Assembly: GCA_022702545.1 (NCBI GenBank)
Contig: JAHRBC010000001.1
Coordinates: 3,782,001-3,846,000, forward strand
DNA length: 64,000 bases
Origin: Phycomyces nitens
Taxonomy: Eukaryota > Mucoromycota > Mucoromycetes > Mucorales > Phycomycetaceae
Reading direction: 5' to 3'
This document shows, in pieces, positions 56,331-64,000 of the stretch. Numbering within the stretch: position 1 is the stretch's first letter; every line of letters begins with the position of its first letter. The translations under genes and the position numbers were made by a program. The notes beneath the pieces were generated by a model. The model had not been told where the DNA came from. It saw nothing but the letters and a program-made list of their open reading frames with translations, and searched no databases.

Positions 56331-58292
56331 AATAATCAATTCCATACTCATTATACCAAATTTTCTGACCATAGTTTCTGTTGTTAGAATGTTTTGATGG
56401 AGTATTTTTCATTACGAAATTGTATTGAGGTTTTTATGGACCATGTAATCTGACATGACCACTTGTTCTTAATTTTCAATTAAGTTCTTCAGCCCTAGTG
56501 TAGTAAGCCTCATAACTGCTGGTGCTATTTCAAGGCAGTGAATGACGATAGCAGATGACATATGATGCTTTTTTTTTAAAAAAAAAAGAGGTCATTAGGC
56601 TTAGAGTTTGGTAGTAGGGAGACTTTATGCTTTATGTCCACAAAAAATATGACATTCTTTTTATTTATTTATTTATTTTTGGTTTGTATATATAAAAATA
56701 AATACTAGTGAGACCCATATAATACCTAGATATTTACAAGAGTACATGAGATTGATATAATATGTTTGAGAAGCAAGTGATACCCAGAGGCAGATAACAT
56801 TTCAGATATTGGAAAAGGTTAAAAATCAGTGTTAATAGGCAACAGTGGGAGGAAGAGTTGTACAACTGAACGAGTGTTCATAATAGAAACACACAATAAC
56901 TGGAACTATAAGAAGTTTAGATAACGAATAGTGTATAAGATAGTAACCCAACATAGCATTGGTACCCAACCAGAACAGAGCCTATTTTGGACTTTCTAAA
57001 ATTTACCATGAGCAAATATATGTATATGGATATGATAGACCGTACTGTTAACTATGCTTTGGGCTTCTTGTTTCTTTATCAAGCTCTCTATCTGATAGTA
57101 GAGCTTCTTTATTTTATTATAAAAAAAGATACTATTTTTGTTTGTCTTGATAACTTGTCTTGTGACGAGCATGATGCCTTTGGGCCAATAAATAATTTAA
57201 TATACACTAATATTCAGATGGCCTGGCATGCCCAATACCCATATAAAAAGATAAAGGCATGCTCTGGATTCTCTCTGGAAATCCTAGCACAAATGAATTA
57301 TTATCAAACTAATCTATTTTCTAAGAAAAAATAGAGATATCTGTGAGAACACAACCTGTGGTCAGATGCTTTTGGAATCGCTACAAGACATGCACAAAAT
57401 ATCTTTCTTTTTGTTTGCGAGATGTGGTAATGTTTTCATAAAACTAATGAGCCAAAATCTTACCTTTGAAACAATTATACTTTGGTCCAGATAAGAAGAC
57501 AATCTATCAGTATTAATGTTAAAGAGGAGTATCAGTGATAAACCAAACGGTTTAGACTGCCTGCACAGATCAACACCAAGACATGCTATACTTGTCGAGT
57601 TGGTTAGGAAAACATCTGCGAGACAACGATCTTTCTGATTTGTTTAATCAATGAATTTGCAAAAATTAGAGGTTTTCAATTATTGGGCCAGATATTACAT
57701 ATCCTCCTGGTTCTGGTTACAGTCCCTCGAGATTTTTCTAGATAATGTACACAACAATCTAGCAGGATAAACACTAAAATATATATTTTCCTAGAGGGGA
57801 ATTGATCCTGTTCTTGACCTTCAGGGTCGTACCTTTTTGAATACAAGTCCTCCAAACGGAAGACTGTAGATCCTAGAGTTTCTGTGAAAGCTGTCAGGGA
57901 AACTGGAAATAATGGGCTTTACCGTGTTTCAATTGTCATTTTTCTCTTCTTGTTTGGGTTTGGTGTTTTTTGTATTTCATTTGGGTCACGTAAAGTCACA
58001 TTTAAGGTATGTGATTGATTTGTGATCCAGCAAAAATTTTAACCAATTTTCTTTTGCAGGTGGAGGAAGCCAAAATTTAGCAAGATGTTCTCTCAGTACA
58101 CCATTACACAAAGGCAGTCACGCATACAGCCGAGGGAACTGCCACCTGATCGTGCGGATCGACTCTCGCAAAGAGGCCAAATGACTCTGTGTTTTGGGTG
58201 TCCGAATGGCGTCTTTTCTTCATAAATTGGCATGAGGTTTGTCTCTTTCTTTCCTTTCTTCTTCTTCTTCTTCTTATTGATATCTATTAGCA
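56331..58292. other. AT-rich region, no confident gene
   Basis: An open frame of 115 codons at 56987-57334 has hydrophobic segments but no known family. The final 200 bases are the leader of the gene at 58293, with a TTC repeat at 58257-58276. A short upstream frame with its own ATG at 58084 (46 codons, ending 58224) could act as a uORF if it lies in the transcript. Confidence 0.35.
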
Positions 58293-60180
58293 ATGTCTAG
58301 CCAAGCAGCCCCTGTCCTCCCTCCGGTCACAATCACCCAGGAAGCCATTGCCCCTGAGGTGCAAACTACCCCTGCCGTCGAACCTGTCGTTGCACCCAAT
58401 GACACCACCCCCAAGCCCGAAGAAATCAAGGAGGCTGCCACTGAAGCTACCACCGAACCTGCCACTGAGACTGTCACTGAGACTGCTGCCGAACCTGTCA
58501 CTGAGACCGCTGCCCCAGCTGCCACTACAGAGGAAGTCCCAGCGGCCAGTCGTGAGGTCCACAAGGAACTTCCTGCCGTTCCCTCCCCTTCAAAATCTGC
58601 CTCCAACCGTCTTTCTCTTTTTATCAACAAGGCCAAAAGATCTCTCTCTGGTCACGTTGATAAGCCTGCCGAAGAAAAGGTTGAGCCTGTACCTACCCCT
58701 GTTGCTGCACCTCCTGCAGTAGAGGCCCATGTGGACGAACCGGCTGCTATTGAACCTACAGTCGAAAGCCATGTGGACGAGCCTGCCTCTGTTCCTGCCG
58801 CTGCTGAAGAAGAACATGCAGAGGTCTCTGCACCCAATGATAAGACTGAAAAACGCAAGTCTCGCTTCTTGGGTGGCATCTTTAACCGTAGCAAGGTAAG
58901 GCTAGTCAATCAATAGTTGAATACAATAATTCTTTCATTTGTGGATCCGCCTTGCCGGAGCTGCAGTCGCCCTAAAGCGTTGTTTTCTGGCATGGCTGGT
59001 GTAACTTTTGGCTTTTTGGCTGTTATATTCTGGACGATCCCGGTACGAATTGTGCCTGAATTTTCTTTCTTTGTCTTTTTAGAGTCCCGTCAAGCATGAA
59101 GAGCACACCGCTTTGGAGCACGGTAAGTCAAGATTTGTGAATGACAATTCACAATGATAGCTCATACATCTCGTGTCACCTTTCGCCCTTTAGAGAGCCC
59201 CGGATCTACTGAATCCCAACCTGCTGTTCCCGAGGATCCTCCTGTTGCCACTCCTCCTACAGAAGCTAAAGAAGTAGCTGTCGAAGAACCAAAGGCCACC
59301 CCAGTCGAGGAGACTTCTGCCCTTGCCCCCACTGCCGCCGTAGAGACAGAAGAAGAAGAGGTTCCTGCCAAAGACAGCCACAAGGAAGTGAATGTACTTG
59401 ACCAAATCAAGCGCAATTCATTTGTGACAAAGCTGTTTGGAAAGAAGAAGGAGACCGATAAGCCTGTTAAGCACGAAGAGCCTGTCGTCACCGAGTCTAC
59501 CGAGCCTGCCTCTGAAGAGCCCGTGTCGCCTGTTTTGGAGACCAGTACTACTGGTAAGAAATTTATCTGAAAGTGGTGGGATATGAACAAGGATCTGGGC
59601 ACATGTGTCATTCCTGTTGAGTGTGTTGACAAATGGTCACCCAAAGAGGATGTTAGTTCGGATAATTTCATGTTAGGCATGTGTTACCTACAATGAAAGT
59701 CCAAATGACTACATATTAGCACCAAACGTCTTTCGATCTCCACTTGGGGGATGTGTGGCAATAGCAAATACAGACTCTAAACAAAATGCATTTGAATGCT
59801 TCCATTTATTTTTAGAGCCCAAGCCAGTTGAGGAAGAAGCACCTGCCAAGGAAGAAGAGAGTGTCAAACCTCCCTCGCGTCCTAGCTCCCCTTTGAGCCG
59901 TCGGTTGACTCAAATGCTTCGTTTCCCCAAAAAGGACAAGAAAGAGAAGAAAGACAGAGCCGTTGCACCTTTGAGTGAAGAATCTGCTGAAGCTGCAGTT
60001 GCACCAGAAGTTGCTGCCGAGACTACAGAAGCCGCTGCAGTCGAAGGACTTGCTATCGAGGCAGCTGTCGAGACTCCTATTGCTGATGCCACCAAGAGCG
60101 ACAAAAAGGAAACTGAAGGTGAAGAAGCTGCTGCACCTTTGGCTTCCACCACTACAGCTCCTGTTCAGGCAGTGGCCTAA
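58293..60180 (+). CDS. Pro/Ala/Glu-rich protein with repeated basic modules
   Basis: Four exons (58293-58895, 59083-59122, 59194-59553, 59816-60180) give 455 aa. The composition is dominated by Ala, Pro, Glu, Thr and Val. Four short basic, amphipathic modules punctuate it: NRLSLFINKAKRSL, KRKSRFLGGIFNRSK, KRNSFVTKLFGKKKE and SRRLTQMLRFPKKDKKEKK. Between them are acidic Glu-Pro-Ala spacers. The modules resemble membrane- or protein-docking linear motifs, while the spacers should be disordered. There is no signal peptide or membrane segment. I do not recognise the family. Strong codon bias toward C and T-ending optimal codons suggests good expression. The phases of all three introns close. Confidence 0.8.
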
Positions 60181-61339
60181 ACATACCTTATTCTTTCCTG
60201 CTTAATACTATACTATATATTTTCTGTAATCGCCACCACTACCACTTACAAACCCAACATTCTTGCCCAAATATATTTACGTTGGAGTGTGAAATGGTTT
60301 TTATTATTTTTATTATCTTGTTGCCTATTACTGATCACAGCACCAACCCTTTCTTTTATATTCATTTTGTATTAAACAATATAATCTGCACTTAATAAAT
60401 TTAATTTTTTTTTACTTATTTATTATTGTACTACTTTATCGATAGTACATAAAAGAACAAGACATTCTCTTGTTCAAAAAGACATATATACATCCATATT
60501 ATCCATTGTCCAAATCATGAATCTAATGGGGTGATGTCGGACTCTCTTTTTTTTATATGGTAGCTTGACAGGCGACGATAGAATCATGCCACAAAACAAG
60601 AGTGCCTTTTTTTTTTGATTGCTGGCCACCTACCAAGACCTTTGGTAGCTTTCTCGAAATTAAATTAAAATACTGGGTTCTATTTCCTTGTACTCGAGTC
60701 CAGACATCCTTTAATGTGATGTTACCTATCCAAACAAATCAACTAAAAAGTGACTTGTTCTTCATAAAGAAAGAAAAAAGTGGATCTCCATGGTCATTTG
60801 TATCACCCGTGTCATACAATATTGAGTAACAATATTGCCCAGAACATGTGGGAGAACAATTACGCCAAAGATCATAAGGCATACACTACTTTTCCATTCT
60901 CACTTTAACGAATATTTCAAACTCCGGTGTTTTTTTTTTTTTTAAAAAAAATGATTCTGGTAAAGCAAATACTTTTACTAAAGATACTTTTATTTGCCCA
61001 ACAAACTTTGCAAAGCTGTATAATTATCTCATGCATATAAAAAAGCAAGTATTATTGAGATTAAAGAGCCCAAGGATACTAGTATAAATGAAGCTCTTGC
61101 AAAGAAGAGATGTTCAGCTTACAGCACTTTTACAGAGGCCAATTGCAATATTTTATTTTTATCCATAAAAGACTGACAAAACCAGCTGAAAGTTGCCAAT
61201 GTTAATCCTGAAACTGCGAAAAGATGAAAGAGAGCGTTCGACAATGGCCCAGAGCAAAAGATCCGCCTCAAAAACACGAATCATACATCAAATCGAGCTC
61301 CAAGTTAATTAAATGAGCATAATAAAGCACATCTGATAG
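60181..61339. other. AT-rich intergenic region
   Basis: The first part is the 3' flank of the preceding gene with AATAAA-like signals near 60395. A frame at 60602-60829 is unsupported. Long A and T runs occur near 60932-60950. Confidence 0.35.
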
Positions 61340-61995
61340 ACCTTTTTTTTTAACAAGAATCCCTCGGATGTAATGCAAGATGTAGATGACAGCCTGACAA
61401 AGAGTTTCAAAGGTTTGAAAATCAAGAAAACTAGGGTTGCTGAATTAAGGAAAGATGATTGAAATCTCAGTAGAATTGGCATCCACCATCCAAAGTCTAG
61501 AAACAACCCAAAGACTCTTGAAGCTCGTGAAAAATGGATTGAATAATGGTTACAAAAAAAAAAGACTTGTATTTCATCCAAAACCGTGGTTTTCTTGATG
61601 ATAGTATCTCGAGACACATCAGCTATTATACCAAAAAGAACTACAGCTGGTCATTATGTTTGGTCCATCGGCGACACACTCGATATTATCGATTAATTTC
61701 CCAACACAAAATAATTTCACATTGTTATGGATAATGCTTCAATTCACTCTCTTGAAGTTATTGATCCTATACTGTTATAAATGGGAGTATGCCATTATAC
61801 ATTTTACCTTGTTCACCTAAACTCAATCATATTGAAATGTCTTGGAGAGTATTAAATGATCAAGTCAGACGAGGTCAATTGACTGATGTAGAAGTTTTTT
61901 TTTAAGAGTGATTAAAAGTGGCAAAAATGTTCCACTTAAACATTCAAGATTCTATTCAGTACTCGACCAACGTATTCCCTGGATACTTGAATAAA
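61340..61995 (+). pseudogene. DDE transposase relic (IS630/Tc1-like)
   Basis: On the plus strand, the sequence near 61725-61990 reads with frame breaks M-D-N-A-S-I-H-S-L-E-V, then S-P-K-L-N-H-I-E-M-S-W-R-V-L-N-D, and ends FYSVLDQRIPWILE. The first block matches the second catalytic Asp region (D-N-A-x-x-H) and the second matches the S-P-x-L-N-P-I-E block with the final acidic residue. Stops and shifts make it inactive. The N-terminal part is probably in 61340-61620. Confidence 0.55.
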
Positions 61996-63714
61996 TAGCC
62001 TCTGCAAGCCTTAATATTTGAACAGACAGTGATTTAAAAAATGGGCAATTTATTTTCATACAACTGTACAAACCCATTCAAAAATTGGTCGCTTGTGTGA
62101 CCAAATGTTTAAAGCTAATCAACCACTTTATTTTCAAATAAGTTGACAACTTTCTGGCCAAATATTAAAACTTATATTGATAATTTATTTAAGCATCTAG
62201 GAGAACAGTTGGTAAAAGGCTAATCAAAGTTTTGCAAACATTCGTATACAGTTAAAACTTGATATATTTTATTGTACAATTTTTTTAACTATAAAGGTTA
62301 AACTATGGCTAATTGAATGCAGGTATGTATAGTTGTTGAGATTGCGGATTTAGTGAATGGTAGGTTTACCCTTGAGCAGAATGCTTTTATCTCAAAGAAC
62401 CTGTTGTATGGACGGTTGATGAATTCAAATATAAATAATACCAATAGGCTCAAGAAAGAGAATGAAGGAATTACAATACGAGAGTTCCAAGCAGCCAGCA
62501 AACAAAAATAAGATACATAGAGTACATGTATTGCCAAACCTTTAGAATTATTTAGCTTGGCAGACCAAGAAAAATTGGTCAAGGCAGAATTTTAGTACAT
62601 GTTGAATGTGGCATTAAAGAGCTTATTAACGCAAGTGGATGAAACTAAAAACGATTCAAGAAATTTTTAAAAAAAAAAAAGATTCAAATGGTCAAAGAAA
62701 AAGTATCGGCTACATCATCATCACATTTATCTGCTTCTGCTGCTGAGCCATTAAATAATCCAGACCCCGGATTTAATTGTGAGAAAGATATGGTATCAAA
62801 GCCAAAGCTAAAACCCCAGAGGCTGCTCGTATAAAACAAATACCAGAAAACCATGAACAACTAATCAAAAATTGATAAAATCATTGAAAAAAAAGAATTC
62901 AAATTATAAAGTGACCCTATTGACAACAGCTTAAAGGAAATCAAACGGACCATCAATACCATTCATATAAAAGCAAGTATGATTGACCTAAATATTAGAA
63001 AACAAGATCAATATCAAAGAATGATTAAAGAAAAGGCTAGATTTGAACATAGAGAAAATGTCAACTAGGATTAAAAGGAACTAGCCTCTCAATTGACTCG
63101 AGATTCTGTCTTGACAAAAAGCCTGATGCTGATGCTGATTTTGAATCAAGAATTTCCTGACATTAATACTTTGACTAATCTTTCATAAGCAAATAGAATC
63201 AAAATATATACTGGGGATAATGGATCTCATTTGCCATGTTGATGATATATATATATATATATGCGCATTTCAAGACAAAGTTTTTCAATTGTAAAGGATG
63301 TAAATGCAAGATTTAGAAATAGCATTGCTAAAGGACTTTTATGTTATCCAAACTTATTTAATACACCTACTTCAACTACTCTATAGATATTATTTAGATA
63401 TTATTTACTATCATGACCCAAGAAGAAAGCTTACATCCTTGTTTCCGACTTCGAACAAGGTTGATCTTTGACACTTTTTTACTAGCATTTAGTAGAGAGC
63501 TATGTATTCAGACGTTATAATACACGACAAAAAAAGGACACATGTAGATTTGTAATGTTGTCCGGGTCGGATCAACAGACAGCTCGGTCTGGTATGAAGA
63601 GGTTGCATTTGGAGTGTAAATTGGGTATAGGCAGTAGTTAGTAGGACTATTGAGGCCCTGACCTTATTAACCTAACACAAGCAAAATGAATAAAGCAACT
63701 CTCTCCCCTCAATA
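61996..63714. other. AT-rich repeat debris, no gene seen
   Basis: Short frames such as 62317-62511 and an interrupted Lys/Glu-rich frame across 62690-63190 look like fragments of a coiled-coil protein of unknown origin. An AT dinucleotide tract lies at 63245-63261. Nothing can be named with confidence. Confidence 0.3.
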
Positions 63715-63925
63715 AGTCTGTATTTGTCGCAGAAGACATAGATCGCTCTGGTCATCTAGTATTGTCTGTGTCGTTTAGAGAACCTCTTTGTTTACTATCT
63801 TCTCCTCTTTCTCAACAACTATCGCCCTTTGGCCTCATCCCCATTCCCCTCTCAAATCCGTGCGTGTAACTTCTCTTTTACCTCGAAGAACCCCTCGTTC
63901 ACCTCGCACCGTATCCAAAGATCCG
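63715..63925 (+). repeat. Dispersed repeat R2, copy 3
   Basis: This carries the core GTATTTGTCGCAGAAGACAT and then GGTCATCTAGTATTGTCTGT, matching the copies at 42100-42310 and 52083-52290. Weaker similarity to copy 2 extends upstream to about 63650. Confidence 0.7.
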
Positions 63926-64000
63926 CCTATCATCCCAAAATTACAGATTCAATAATTCGGCAAAATATGCATTTTATCGTTAAAATTGTTACCTAAACAG

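Noticed and set aside
56987..57334. 115-codon frame with hydrophobic segments
   Set aside because: It is AT-rich, without splice context or known family, in repeat debris. It is not strong enough to be called a gene.
58274..58636. Ala/Gly/Ser-rich frame on the minus strand
   Set aside because: It is another shadow of the same repetitive coding region, with no independent support.
59162..59680. Ser/Thr-rich frame of 172 codons, minus strand
   Set aside because: It is the antisense shadow of the Pro/Ala/Glu-rich gene and shares its skewed composition.
1..64000. tRNA, rRNA, CRISPR array or telomere repeats
   Set aside because: I scanned for T-loop GTTCRANNC patterns with paired arms, for regularly spaced repeats with unique spacers and for TTAGGG-type arrays. 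Nothing convincing was found, although short RNA genes could be missed by eye.

Overview
The window looks like nuclear DNA of an early-diverging filamentous fungus, most likely Mucoromycota and probably Mucorales. The evidence is: many short spliceosomal introns (mostly 45-80 nt, GT-AG with at least two GC-AG candidates); fungal proteins such as a Pil1-type eisosome BAR protein, Tof1/Swi1, a Zn2Cys6 regulator and a Ysc84/SYLF-SH3 protein; a retained RBM48 homologue; and a repeat-borne protein family that I associate with Mucorales genomes. I see no rRNA, tRNA, CRISPR or bacterial operon.

Two compartments are visible. From about 2.4 to 30.8 kb the DNA is gene-dense. In order it holds a CBS-CBS-PB1 tail-anchored protein (+), Tof1/Swi1 (-), a seven-TM protein (+), EBP2 (-), a Mediator Med28-like protein (+), TRM10 (-), an Iec1-like C2H2 protein (-), RRP12 (+), an FSH1 serine hydrolase (+), a Zn2Cys6 regulator (+), mitochondrial uL16 (-), a large SQ/TQ-rich repeat protein (+), a Pil1-type eisosome protein (-) and a claudin-like four-TM protein (+). 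Several neighbours are divergent pairs sharing intergenic spaces of about 160-460 bp. Ribosome and RNA-maturation genes (EBP2, TRM10, RRP12, and uL22 and RBM48 further right) are frequent. The Pil1 and four-TM pair suggests a plasma-membrane microdomain module.

From about 30.8 kb to the end the DNA is AT-rich and repeat-rich, with genes as islands: an ACMSD-type amidohydrolase (-), a spliced SYLF-SH3 gene (+), a hypothetical 335-aa protein (-), RBM48 (-), uL22 (+) and a Pro/Ala/Glu-rich spliced protein (+). Around them are a 3.1-kb element with 210-bp terminal inverted repeats at TA sites carrying a decayed gene with a possible PD-(D/E)XK core, a TA-flanked small-repeat family with TGGTGCATT ends, a piggyBac transposase with one nonsense codon, Tc1/mariner-like relics, a retroelement-like relic and several dispersed repeats. 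A direct duplication of about 0.5 kb brackets the 3.1-kb element and left a truncated amidohydrolase copy.

The strongest leads are the SQ/TQ-rich protein with five tandem TQPY-type repeats next to a uL16m gene, and the TA-flanked long-TIR element with its nuclease-like gene. All exon models were assembled by eye from splice signals and reading frame; those given with a length close exactly in frame. Family calls rest on remembered family features, not on searches.
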